Assembly (NCBI GenBank): GCA_023404955.1
Contig: JAEXZY010000034.1
Location: forward strand, 1-64,000
Direction of reading: 5' to 3'
Source: Actinomycetes bacterium
Lineage (GTDB): Bacteria > Actinomycetota > Actinomycetes > Mycobacteriales > Mycobacteriaceae
Length of the DNA stretch: 64,000 nt
The position numbers and the translations under genes are program-made. How positions within the stretch are numbered: position 1 is the first letter of the stretch; each line of letters begins with the position of its first letter. Below are positions 16,701-24,271 of the stretch, piece after piece. The notes below the pieces were generated by a model. That model was not told the DNA's origin. It did no database searches and worked only from the letters and a program-made list of their open reading frames with translations.

Positions 16701-19103
16701 TTGGCGCCCAATCCGGTGGCGCTGATGCAGGCCGGGCTCACCACGGCCGACGCGGGATTGCATGACGCGCAGCTGATCCCGACGCTGGCGCGCAAGCAGG
16801 ACGAGGTCGACTCGATGACCACGGCCATGGCGCACCTGTTCGTGCACGGCCACGAGCTCGACTTCCGCACGCTGTTCCCGCGGACGTCGCGCGGCCTGGC
16901 CGGGTCGCTGGACTTCGCGAACATCCCGCCCACCCGGTTCAAGCGCAAGCCGCACTGGCTGGATGCGCACTTCACCGGGGACAGCTCGTCGGTCATGCCG
17001 GGCAGCCACGTGGCCACTCCCGACGGCCGGCACGTCTGGGAGTTCTCGCCCCGTGGCGAGGCCGACCTGGCGGCGCTGGTGAAAAGCGCTGCGGCGATGG
17101 TCCTTCCGGACGCCAAGCTGGTCGCCTCGGAGCAGCGCGCAGTGCCCGCCGAAGGTTCGCGCCTGGTCACCACGCTGTCCCGCCATCCGGGTGGGGCCAG
17201 CGTGCAGGTGCACGCCCGCATCGAGGAGTCCTTCACGCTCGTCTACGACGCGATCGTCAGCCGCGGCGGCGCTCAGACCGTGCTGCCGACCGCGGTCGGA
17301 GCCGGCACCATCGCGGAGAACACCGCTGTCGCGGCGCCGGAGCCGGAGCCGGAGGAAGAAGCGGCGATCCTGCAGGACAATTTGACCGCCGGCGCGGGTC
17401 TGGCCGCCAATTTCGCGAAGTGGTCTCCGGAGTCCGGCGAAACCATCGGTGAGCGGCTCGGCACCATCGTGGGCTCGGCCATGGGTTATGAACCCGAGGA
17501 TCTGCCGTGGGAGGTGCCGCTGATCGAGCTCGGTTTGGACTCGCTGATGGCGGTGCGCATCAAGAACCGCGTCGAATACGACTTCGACCTGCCGCCGATC
17601 CAGCTGACCGCGGTCCGCGACGCCAACCTGTACGCGGTGGAGAAGCTGATCGCCTACGCGATCGAGCACCGCGACGAGGTCGACCAGCTCGCCGAGGCCC
17701 AGAAGGGCAAGACGGCCGAGGAGATCGCCGCCGAGCAGGCCGAGCTGATGGGCGGGGCGAGCACGGTCGCCGAACTCGAGGCCAAGCTCGCCGAGGCTGG
17801 GCACCCGATCGCGAGTGAACAGTCACCGGCCGAGCAGATCGCGACCGACAGCGTCGAGGCCCAGCAGGACCTGACGGTCCCGCCGCCGCCAACCGACCCG
17901 TCGGGCCCGGGCATTCCGCCCCCGCCGACGGACCCCTCCGGTCCGACGGCCCCGCAGGCTGAGAAGACCAGTGCGGCAAGCCTGGCCGCAAAAGTGCTGA
18001 CGCAGGAAGCGGTCACCGAGGCGCTCGGTGCCGACGTGCCGCCGCGCGATGCGGCCGAGCGCGTCACGTTCGCGACGTGGGCCATCGTCACCGGCAAGTC
18101 GCCGGGCGGCATCTTCAACGAGCTGCCGTCTGTCGACGACGCCACCGCGCAGAAGCTGGCGGAGCGGCTCTCCGAGCGCGCCGACGGGGAGGTGACGGTC
18201 GAACAGGTGAAGGCCGCCGGCACCATCCAGGACCTGTCCACGGTCGTGCGCGACCTGATGGACGCCGGTGAGGTGGACGGGTTCGTCCGCACGATCCGGG
18301 CCAGGCCCGAGGGCTCGACGCGTATCCCGGTGTTCGTGTTCCACCCAGCCGGCGGGTCGACCGTGGTGTACGAGCCGCTGCTCAAGCGGTTGCCGGCGGA
18401 CACGCCGATGTACGGGTTCGAGCGCGTGGAGGGCTCGGTCGAGGAGCGGGCCGCCGAGTACCTGCCGAAGCTGCGGGAGATCCAGGGCGACGGCCCCTAC
18501 ATCCTGGTCGGCTGGTCGCTGGGCGGTGCGCTGGCCTACGCCTGCGCGATCGGGCTCAAGCGCGAGGGCGCCGACGTGCGCTTCGTCGGGCTGATCGACA
18601 TGGTCCGCCCGGGCGAGGAGATCCCGCAGACCAAGGAGGAGACCCGCGCCCGCTGGGATCGCTACGCGTTGTTCGCGCAGCGCACCTTCAACGTCGAGAT
18701 CCCCGAGATCCCCTACGAGGAACTCGAGGCGCTCGACGACGACGGTCAGGTCCGCTACGTGCTCGACGCCGTGCAGCAGGCCGGGGTGGAGATCCCGGGC
18801 GGCATCATCGAGCACCAGCGGACGTCGTACCTGGACAACCGGCTGCTCGAGACCGCGGAGATCCAGCCGTACGACGGTCACGTCACGCTGTACATGGCCG
18901 ACCGCTACCACGACGACGCGATCTTCTTCGAGCCGCGCTACGCCGTCCGCCAGCCCGACGGCGGCTGGGGCGAGTTCGTCGAGGATCTCGAAGTGGTGCC
19001 GGTCGGGGGCGAGCACATCCAGGTCATCGACGAGCCGTACATTGCCAAGGTCGGGGCACACCTGAGCGAGGCGATCAACGCGATCGAGAGCGAGAGCAAG
19101 TGA
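13707..19103 (+). CDS. pks13: Polyketide synthase Pks13 (mycolic acid condensase)
   Basis: The product is 1798 residues with domains ACP-KS-AT-ACP-TE. It condenses the meromycoloyl chain with carboxyacyl-CoA to give the alpha-alkyl beta-ketoester, then transfers it to trehalose. Key residues (by codon) are: N-ACP Ser in ELGLSSRDAV (about residue 50), KS Cys282 in DTACSSA, AT Ser813 in GQSLGEAA, C-ACP Ser1279 in ELGLDSLMAV, and TE Ser1604 in GWSLGG with a C-terminal GGEHIQVIDEPY His. Compared with recalled M. tuberculosis numbering, the C-ACP to TE linker is about 60 residues longer and holds a Pro-rich duplicated unit PPPPTDPSGP. A five-Asp run lies in the KS-AT linker. GTG at 13701 is an alternative start. 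It overlaps accD4 as GTGA. Confidence 0.97.
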   Translation: MAEPQNNSRVPDMTVNEMREWLRNWIGNATGQSPDAINESTPMVELGLSSRDAVAMASDIEDLTGVTLTATVAFRHPTIESLATVIIEGEPEDDLAALDAEDWSRDGDEGKLNIAIVGVGTRFPGDMNTPDQTWEALLEGRDAITDLPEGRWSEFLSEPRIAERVAKARTRGGYLKDIKGFDAEFFALSKMEADNIDPQQRMALELTWEALEHARIPASSLRGGNVGVFIGSSVNDYMFMSVADPTVAHPYAITGNSSAVIANRVSYFYDFRGPSMAIDTACSSALVAVHEGMKALRAGDADVVLAGGVNALITPLVTLGFDEVGGVLASDGRIKSFSSDADGYARSEGGGMIVLKRLEDARRDGDDILAVIAGGAVNHDGRSNGMLAPNPDAQEAVLRKAYKDAGIDPRSVDYVEAHGTGTILGDPIEADALGRVIGRGRAADKPALLGAVKSNVGHLESAAGAASLAKVALALRNNKIPPSINYAGPNPYIDFDAEHLKVADTVTDWPRYSGKAIAGVSGFGFGGANAHLVVREVLASDLVEPAPEPDVAVVTPANDDAKAVYVGGVRMDEYGEFLDDDDDDALDTPVAAAEGEYELPGLTDEALRLLEVAREKQAAADAENPPTPIVPLAVSGFLTSRKKAAAAELADWIDSPEGRASSLESIGRSLSRRNHGRSRAVVLAHDHDEAIKGLRAIAEGKPTPLVISADGPVTNGPVWVLAGFGAQHRKMGKSLYLRDETFAEWINKVDSLIQDERGFSILELILDDAIDYTDETTELPIEKVQLVIFAIQIALGELLKSHGAKPGALVGQSLGEAAAAYFAGGLSLEDATRTICSRSHLMGEGEAMLFGEYIRLMALVEYSADEIETVFSDFKNLEVCVYAAPTQTVIGGPPDEVDAIIARAESEGKFARKFQTKGASHTSQMDPLLGELAAELQGIEAHPLQVAYYSTVHEGNLIRAGAEPIHDVDYWKKGLRHSVYFTHGIRNAVDNGHTTFLELAPNPVALMQAGLTTADAGLHDAQLIPTLARKQDEVDSMTTAMAHLFVHGHELDFRTLFPRTSRGLAGSLDFANIPPTRFKRKPHWLDAHFTGDSSSVMPGSHVATPDGRHVWEFSPRGEADLAALVKSAAAMVLPDAKLVASEQRAVPAEGSRLVTTLSRHPGGASVQVHARIEESFTLVYDAIVSRGGAQTVLPTAVGAGTIAENTAVAAPEPEPEEEAAILQDNLTAGAGLAANFAKWSPESGETIGERLGTIVGSAMGYEPEDLPWEVPLIELGLDSLMAVRIKNRVEYDFDLPPIQLTAVRDANLYAVEKLIAYAIEHRDEVDQLAEAQKGKTAEEIAAEQAELMGGASTVAELEAKLAEAGHPIASEQSPAEQIATDSVEAQQDLTVPPPPTDPSGPGIPPPPTDPSGPTAPQAEKTSAASLAAKVLTQEAVTEALGADVPPRDAAERVTFATWAIVTGKSPGGIFNELPSVDDATAQKLAERLSERADGEVTVEQVKAAGTIQDLSTVVRDLMDAGEVDGFVRTIRARPEGSTRIPVFVFHPAGGSTVVYEPLLKRLPADTPMYGFERVEGSVEERAAEYLPKLREIQGDGPYILVGWSLGGALAYACAIGLKREGADVRFVGLIDMVRPGEEIPQTKEETRARWDRYALFAQRTFNVEIPEIPYEELEALDDDGQVRYVLDAVQQAGVEIPGGIIEHQRTSYLDNRLLETAEIQPYDGHVTLYMADRYHDDAIFFEPRYAVRQPDGGWGEFVEDLEVVPVGGEHIQVIDEPYIAKVGAHLSEAINAIESESK

Positions 19104-20653
19104 CGACCAAAACCACCGCCGAACTGCTGACCGAGCTTCGCGAGAAACTGGAGCTCGCGAAGGAACCGGGCGGCGAGAAGGCCGTCGCCAAGCGGGCCAA
19201 GAAGGGCATCCCCAGCGCCCGGGACCGCATCCACGCGCTGCTCGATCCGGGCAGCTTCCTCGAGATCGGCGCGCTGGCGAAGACGCCCGGCGATCCCGAT
19301 GCGCTCTATGGCGACGGCGTGGTCACCGGACACGGGACGATCGACGGCCGCCCGGTGGGTGTGTTCAGCCACGACCAGACGGTCTTCCAGGGTTCTGTCG
19401 GAGAGATGTTCGGCCGCAAGGTAGCTCGGCTGATGGAGTGGGTGGCGATGGTCGGCTGCCCGATCATCGGCATCAACGACTCGGCGGGTGCGCGCATCCA
19501 GGACGCGGTGACGTCGCTGGCCTGGTATGCCGAGCTGGGCCGTCGCCACGAGATGCTGCGCGGGCTGGTGCCGGAGATCTCGCTGATCTTCGGCAAGTGC
19601 GCCGGTGGCGCGGTGTACTCGCCGATCCAGACCGATCTGATCGTCGCGGTGCGCGACCAGGGCTACATGTTCATCACCGGCCCCGACGTCATCAAGGACG
19701 TCACCGGTGAGGACGTCACGTTCGACGAGCTCGGCGGCGCCGACGTGCAGGCGCAGCGCGGCAACATCCACAAGGTCGTCGAATCCGAGGCGGCCGCCTA
19801 CCAGTACGTGCGGGACTACCTGAGCTTCCTGCCCGCCAACCACTTCGACGACGCGCCGATCGTCAACCCGGGGCTGGAACCGGAGATCACGCCGCACGAC
19901 CTCGAGCTGGACACGATCGTGCCGGATTCGGACAACCAGGCCTACGACATGATGGAGATCCTGCTGCGGATCTTCGACGACGGCGACGTGTTCGAGGTCG
20001 CCGATCAGCGTGGCCGCGCGATGATCACCGCGTTCGCGCGGGTCGACGGGCGGCCGGTCGGGGTCATCGCGAACCAGCCCATGGTGCTCTCGGGTGCCGT
20101 GGACAGCGAGGCATCGGACAAGGCATCGAGCTTCATCCGGTTCTGCGATTCGTTCAACCTGCCGCTGGTGTTCGTCGTCGACACCCCGGGTGCGATGCCC
20201 GGTGTCGAGGAGGAGAAGAACGGCATCATCAAGCGCGGCGGCCGGTTCTTCAACGCGATCGTCGAGGCGGACGTCCCGAAGGTCACCATCGTGGTCCGCA
20301 AGGCCTACGGCGGCGGGTACGCGGTGATGGGCTCCAAGCAGCTCTCGGCCGATCTGAACTTCGCGTGGCCGACGGCGCGGATCGCGGTGATCGGTGCGGA
20401 GGGCGCGGCCCAGCTGCTGGTGAAGCGGTTCCCGGATCCGACCGCGCCTGAGGTGCAACAGATCCGCAAGGACTTCATCGAGGGCTACAACCTCAACATG
20501 GCCACGCCGTGGATCGCCGCCGAACGCGGCTACATCGACGGCGTCATCGAACCGCACGAGACGCGGTTGCTGCTGCGCAAGTCGCTGAAGCTGCTGCGCG
20601 ACAAGCAACCGTTCCCGAAGGTGCTGCGCAAACACGGCCTGACGCCCATCTAG
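19100..20653 (+). CDS. accD4: Acyl-CoA carboxylase beta subunit AccD4
   Basis: This carboxyltransferase subunit has 517 residues (Rv3799c: 522). With AccA3, AccD5 and AccE5 it carboxylates long-chain (C24-C26) acyl-CoA to give the extender unit used by Pks13. The crotonase-like carboxyltransferase core is evident in GRPVGVFSHDQTVFQGSVGE, INDSAGARIQDAV, GGAVYSPIQTD and, in the C-domain, VDTPGAMPGVEEE and AYGGGYAVMGSK. The GTG start overlaps the pks13 stop by 4 nt, implying translational coupling. It is 26 nt upstream of the DUF4331 gene. Confidence 0.97.
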   Translation: MTTKTTAELLTELREKLELAKEPGGEKAVAKRAKKGIPSARDRIHALLDPGSFLEIGALAKTPGDPDALYGDGVVTGHGTIDGRPVGVFSHDQTVFQGSVGEMFGRKVARLMEWVAMVGCPIIGINDSAGARIQDAVTSLAWYAELGRRHEMLRGLVPEISLIFGKCAGGAVYSPIQTDLIVAVRDQGYMFITGPDVIKDVTGEDVTFDELGGADVQAQRGNIHKVVESEAAAYQYVRDYLSFLPANHFDDAPIVNPGLEPEITPHDLELDTIVPDSDNQAYDMMEILLRIFDDGDVFEVADQRGRAMITAFARVDGRPVGVIANQPMVLSGAVDSEASDKASSFIRFCDSFNLPLVFVVDTPGAMPGVEEEKNGIIKRGGRFFNAIVEADVPKVTIVVRKAYGGGYAVMGSKQLSADLNFAWPTARIAVIGAEGAAQLLVKRFPDPTAPEVQQIRKDFIEGYNLNMATPWIAAERGYIDGVIEPHETRLLLRKSLKLLRDKQPFPKVLRKHGLTPI

Positions 20654-20679
20654 ATCTCCGGTGCGGTTGGATAGAGCTC

Positions 20680-21579
20680 GTGTCGACTGACTTCACCGGG
20701 CTGCGCCGGGGTGCGCCGCTGGGCGATCCGCGCCTGGACCTGTGCGATCTGTACGTGTTCCCGTCCCCCAAGGACCCGGGCCGCACGGCGCTGATCCTGA
20801 CCGCGAATCCGGACGCGACCGCGTTGCATCCCGACGCGGTGTACCGCATCGCGATCGACAACGACGGTGACCTGCGCAACGACATCGCGTTCAACTTCAC
20901 GTTCAGTGAGCCGGTGAACGGTCGGCAAAAGGTCGACGTCCGGCTGGCCCTGCAGGCCGAGGCGCGTGTCGACGCGGCCGTGGGCTCGGAGATCTTCGGC
21001 GGGCTCGATGTGTCCTTCGAAGACGAGCCGCATCTCTGGCGGTCGCGGTCGGGGTCGTTCTCGTTCTTCGCCGGGGCCCGCAGCGACGCCGCGTTCTCCG
21101 GCTCGAAGGTCATCGCGATGGCCGTCGAGCTGCCCACGGCGTATCTGGGCGCATCCCCGGACGTGCGCATCTGGGCGCGGTGCAGCGTGAACACCGACGG
21201 CACCTGGGTGCACGCCGATCGCGCCGGACATCCGTGGGTCAGCGGCTTCTTTCCGAATGACGACGAGCTCGCAGAGTTCAACGCCGACGAGCCGAACCGT
21301 GATCAGGGTCGCTGGATGGGGCATCTGATCGATCTGCTGGCCGAGACCGGGGGCTACACCCGCGCGGAGGCCATCGATGCGATCAACGCCGAGGGCACGC
21401 TGCCCGATGTGCTGACCTACAACCCGAGCAAGCCCGCCGGCTACCCGAACGGCCGCACGCTGCGCGACGACGTCGCCGATTACCGGTCGAGGTTCTTGAC
21501 GAACGGCCGCACCACGCTGACGGACTTCGCGCCGGGCGAGGAATTCCTGCCCGACTTCCCTTACCTCAACGCGCCGTAG
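20680..21579 (+). CDS. DUF4331-family protein
   Basis: The product is 299 residues starting at a GTG. The pattern DLCDLYVFPSPKDPGRTALILTANP, then YRIAIDNDGDLRNDIAFNFTFSEP, is typical of DUF4331, a beta-rich family of unknown function. The C-terminal part (YNPSKPAGYPNGRTLRDDV and DYRSRFLTNG) is also family-like. No signal peptide or membrane helix is visible. It is 26 nt after accD4 and 10 nt before a Ser/Thr kinase gene, so it probably belongs to the tail of the fadD32-pks13-accD4 transcript. The role in mycolate synthesis, if any, is unknown. Confidence 0.8.
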   Translation: MSTDFTGLRRGAPLGDPRLDLCDLYVFPSPKDPGRTALILTANPDATALHPDAVYRIAIDNDGDLRNDIAFNFTFSEPVNGRQKVDVRLALQAEARVDAAVGSEIFGGLDVSFEDEPHLWRSRSGSFSFFAGARSDAAFSGSKVIAMAVELPTAYLGASPDVRIWARCSVNTDGTWVHADRAGHPWVSGFFPNDDELAEFNADEPNRDQGRWMGHLIDLLAETGGYTRAEAIDAINAEGTLPDVLTYNPSKPAGYPNGRTLRDDVADYRSRFLTNGRTTLTDFAPGEEFLPDFPYLNAP

Positions 21580-21589
21580 GGGTCTGGCG

Positions 21590-22933
21590 ATGCCGCTGAC
21601 CGACGGAGACGTGATCGCGGGTTACACCGTCATGCGGCTGCTGGGCTCGGGGGGTATGGGTGAGGTGTATCTGGCACGCCATCCCCGGCTGCCTCGCAAT
21701 GACGCGCTGAAGGTGCTCTCCGCCACGGTGTGCGCCGACAGCGAGTACCGCGAGCGCTTCAACCGGGAAGCCGACATCGCGGCCACGCTGTGGCACCCGC
21801 ACATCGTCTCGGTGCACGACCGGGGGGATTTCGACGGCCGGTTGTGGTTGTCGATGGACCACGTCGAGGGCACTGACGCCGCGCGACTGCTCGCCGAGCG
21901 CTATCCCGACGGCATGCCGCCCGATCTGGTGGTCCGCATCGTCACCGCGGTGGGGGAGGCGCTCGACTACGCCCATGCGCGCGGCCTGCTGCACCGTGAC
22001 GTCAAACCGGCCAACATCCTGATCGCCGACCCCGACACCGACGACGAGCGAATCCTGTTGGCGGACTTCGGTATCGCGCGCCGCGTCGGTGAGGTCAGTG
22101 CGCTCACCGGCGCGGACATGACCGTCGGGACGGTCGCGTATTCGGCGCCGGAGCAACTCACCGCCGACAAGGACATCGATGGCCGGGCCGACCAGTACGC
22201 GCTGGCGGCGACGGCGTATCAGCTGCTGACGGGGTCGCCGCCGTTCCAGCATTCCAATCCCGCGATCGTCATCAGCTCGCATCTGTCGGCGCGGCCGCCG
22301 TCGATCGCGCAGGCGCGGCCCGACCTGTCGGGGCTGGGCGGAGCGCTGGAGAAGGCGCTCGCGAAGTCGCCGACCGACCGGTTCGATCGCTGCATCGACT
22401 TCGCGCGGGCACTGGCCAACCGGACGGGGTTGGTGGCGCCGACGCTCGGTGTGGATCCGCAGGCGACGATGCCGGCGCAGGCCGCAGCGGCCGGTCCGCG
22501 CCACGCGAAGGCGGATCGGGCTGCTGCGCGCTCGCGGGGGCGCAATCTGGCGGTGGTGGCGCTGGTGCTGTCCCTGCTCGCAGTCGTCGCGACGCTGTTC
22601 CTGGTGCTGCATGACGAGCCGGCGAAGACGGACACCGTCGCGGTGCCCGTGGTGGTGGTCGGGGCGGACTGTTCGACATTGGGCGCGGCCGGGATCACCG
22701 AACAGAAGGCGCAGGCGTACTGCGCGAAGGTGAGTGGATCCGATCAGCAGCTGTGGTCGCTGTATTCGTCGGATATCGCCAAGCCGACCGGCACTGGGGA
22801 CGTCCCCGTGCAGGTGTGTGTGCAGCAGACCAACCGGTCGCAGGACGACTGCCAAGGCGACATCGCGCGGGAGAACGCGGACCCCAGCGCGAACGATACG
22901 ACAGCGAACGACACGACCGCGCCGACGAGTTAG
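21590..22933 (+). CDS. Transmembrane Ser/Thr protein kinase (PknB/PknF type)
   Basis: The product is 447 residues. The N-terminal kinase domain (about residues 8-270) contains the Gly loop LGSGGMGEVYLA, ALKVL lysine, LLHRDVKPANILI catalytic loop, LADFGIARRVG and the YSAPEQL activation-loop end. A juxtamembrane linker precedes one transmembrane helix (NLAVVALVLSLLAVVATLFL, about residues 318-340). The roughly 100-residue C-terminal extracytoplasmic tail has four Cys (ADCST, AYCAK, QVCVQ, DDCQG) and a Thr/Asn-rich end. It resembles PknE/PknF-class receptors but I cannot assign a named ortholog. Ten nt separate it from the DUF4331 gene. It meets the next gene convergently, sharing a 4-nt TTAG stop overlap. 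Confidence 0.93.
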   Translation: MPLTDGDVIAGYTVMRLLGSGGMGEVYLARHPRLPRNDALKVLSATVCADSEYRERFNREADIAATLWHPHIVSVHDRGDFDGRLWLSMDHVEGTDAARLLAERYPDGMPPDLVVRIVTAVGEALDYAHARGLLHRDVKPANILIADPDTDDERILLADFGIARRVGEVSALTGADMTVGTVAYSAPEQLTADKDIDGRADQYALAATAYQLLTGSPPFQHSNPAIVISSHLSARPPSIAQARPDLSGLGGALEKALAKSPTDRFDRCIDFARALANRTGLVAPTLGVDPQATMPAQAAAAGPRHAKADRAAARSRGRNLAVVALVLSLLAVVATLFLVLHDEPAKTDTVAVPVVVVGADCSTLGAAGITEQKAQAYCAKVSGSDQQLWSLYSSDIAKPTGTGDVPVQVCVQQTNRSQDDCQGDIARENADPSANDTTANDTTAPTS

Positions 22934-23562
22934 GTTCCGACGCGGCGGTACAACAGGATCGACACCGCGCAGATCCATGCCCAGCTCAGCACGACGGCAG
23001 CCGTGAAGGCGAGCAGCGCCGCGGTGCCGCCGTGACCGGAGGACAGCCATCCGAAGCTCGCCGCGAACACGAGCCCGACGATCCGCGACGGCCAGCCGCC
23101 GAACACGAAGCACGTCGCGACCAGACACGCGAAACCCACACCGGCGACGGCGAAGTGGGTGATGCCATGCCACGTCATCACGCCGGGGCCCGCGGGTGTC
23201 CCGGGCGGGAAGCCGTCGGACGGGTCGGCGCGGAACAGACCCGCGAGCATCAGCGCCAGCCCGTAGGCGCCGAGGAGGCCTGCCGTCCACGCCGCACGCC
23301 GGCCGGGCCCCAGCGCGCGGCCGACGCCGACGGCGGCGGCGATGGTCATCGCGCCACACACTCCGAAGGTGGCGATCTGGATCCATCCGTTTGCGCCGTT
23401 GACGAGTTGGCTCGCGGCGTGGCGGGTCGGGTCGAACCCGTCGCGGGTGGCCGCTTGCGCCGTGACCGACAGCACGTACAGCGGGCCCGCGATCACGCCG
23501 TAGCCGAGAAGCGATTTGGTGATGCGATCTGCGAGCGGCGGGCAATCGGTCGTGGTCAACAC
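22930..23562 (-). CDS. DUF998-like integral membrane protein
   Basis: The product is 210 residues with about six hydrophobic helices. The pattern FDPTRHAASQLVNGANGWIQIATFGVCG, then GLFRADPSDGFPPGTP and WHGITHFAVAG, fits the DUF998 family (predicted membrane proteins of unknown function). The annotated start is GTG 23562, but a GGGAGG lies only one nt upstream, so TTG 23559 is a possible start. It is transcribed divergently from a TetR gene across a tandem repeat that is the likely operator, making it the probable TetR target. The 3' end overlaps the kinase gene by 4 nt. Confidence 0.8.
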   Translation of the reverse strand: MLTTTDCPPLADRITKSLLGYGVIAGPLYVLSVTAQAATRDGFDPTRHAASQLVNGANGWIQIATFGVCGAMTIAAAVGVGRALGPGRRAAWTAGLLGAYGLALMLAGLFRADPSDGFPPGTPAGPGVMTWHGITHFAVAGVGFACLVATCFVFGGWPSRIVGLVFAASFGWLSSGHGGTAALLAFTAAVVLSWAWICAVSILLYRRVGT

Positions 23563-23595
23563 GCCTCCCAGGTCAGCGTTCGTGCGAGAATGGAA

Positions 23596-23633
23596 CTAGA
23601 CCGTACAGTACCCAAAACTAGACTGTCCAGTAC
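23596..23633. promoter_or_regulatory. Tandem operator candidate between DUF998 and TetR genes
   Basis: CTAGACCGTACAGTAC (23596-23611) and CTAGACTGTCCAGTAC (23618-23633) are direct repeats with 14 of 16 identities and a 22-bp period, close to two helical turns. The second unit contains the short inverted pair ACTG..CAGT. The repeats fill the 85-nt divergent intergenic region and probably bind the adjacent TetR protein to control both genes. Confidence 0.7.
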
Positions 23634-23647
23634 TGCGAAAGGGTGCG

Positions 23648-24271
23648 ATGCCGGAGCAGACTCGATCGGCCCGCAAGCGCGCGACGATCCTGGCCGAGGG
23701 TCGCCGACTGTTCCTGGCGCACGGCTACCAGGGCACGAGCGTCGATGCGATCGCGGCCGCCGCGGAAGTGTCCAAGCAGACGGTCTACAAACAGTTCGGC
23801 GACAAACTCGCCCTGCTGATGGCGATCGTGGACGAGGCGTTGACCCACACGGTGGGCAGCTTCGAGGCGCGCGTCGCCGACCTCGCCGACAGCACCGATC
23901 TGGAGCACGATCTGACGGCGCTGGCCCGCGACTACCTGCATGCCGTGCTGGCCGAACCGGTGGTTCAACTGCGCCGCCTGGTGATCGGCGAGGCCAACCG
24001 CGTGCCCGATCTCGCCGAGGCGTATCTGCAGCGGGCGCCGGGCCGGATGCTGGCGGCGTTCGCCGATTGCTTCGAGGCGCTGGGCCGCCGCGGCCTGCTG
24101 ACGGTCGCGGAAAGTGACCTCGCGGCAGAGCATTTCGCGTTCCTCGTCGTCGGCCGCTGCATCGACGAGGCCCTGTTCCGCGGCGGCCCGGCGGTGAAGG
24201 GCAGTCTCGACGTGGACCGGCAAGCTCGCGACGGTGTGCGGGTGTTCCTCGCCGCGTACGGCCCCGATTAG
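23648..24271 (+). CDS. TetR/AcrR-family transcriptional regulator
   Basis: The product is 207 residues. The N-terminal helix-turn-helix domain (about residues 8-55) reads ATILAEGRRLFLAHGYQGTS, then VDAIAAAAEVSKQTVYKQFG. The C-terminal domain, with LAEPVVQLRRLVIGEANRVP and VVGRCIDEALF, resembles the AefR-like (TetR_C_7) group. The ATG at 23648 follows AAAGGG. Divergence from the DUF998 gene across tandem repeats suggests autoregulation and control of that membrane protein. The ligand is unknown. Its stop overlaps the convergent MBL hydrolase gene by 4 nt (TTAG). Confidence 0.9.
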   Translation: MPEQTRSARKRATILAEGRRLFLAHGYQGTSVDAIAAAAEVSKQTVYKQFGDKLALLMAIVDEALTHTVGSFEARVADLADSTDLEHDLTALARDYLHAVLAEPVVQLRRLVIGEANRVPDLAEAYLQRAPGRMLAAFADCFEALGRRGLLTVAESDLAAEHFAFLVVGRCIDEALFRGGPAVKGSLDVDRQARDGVRVFLAAYGPD

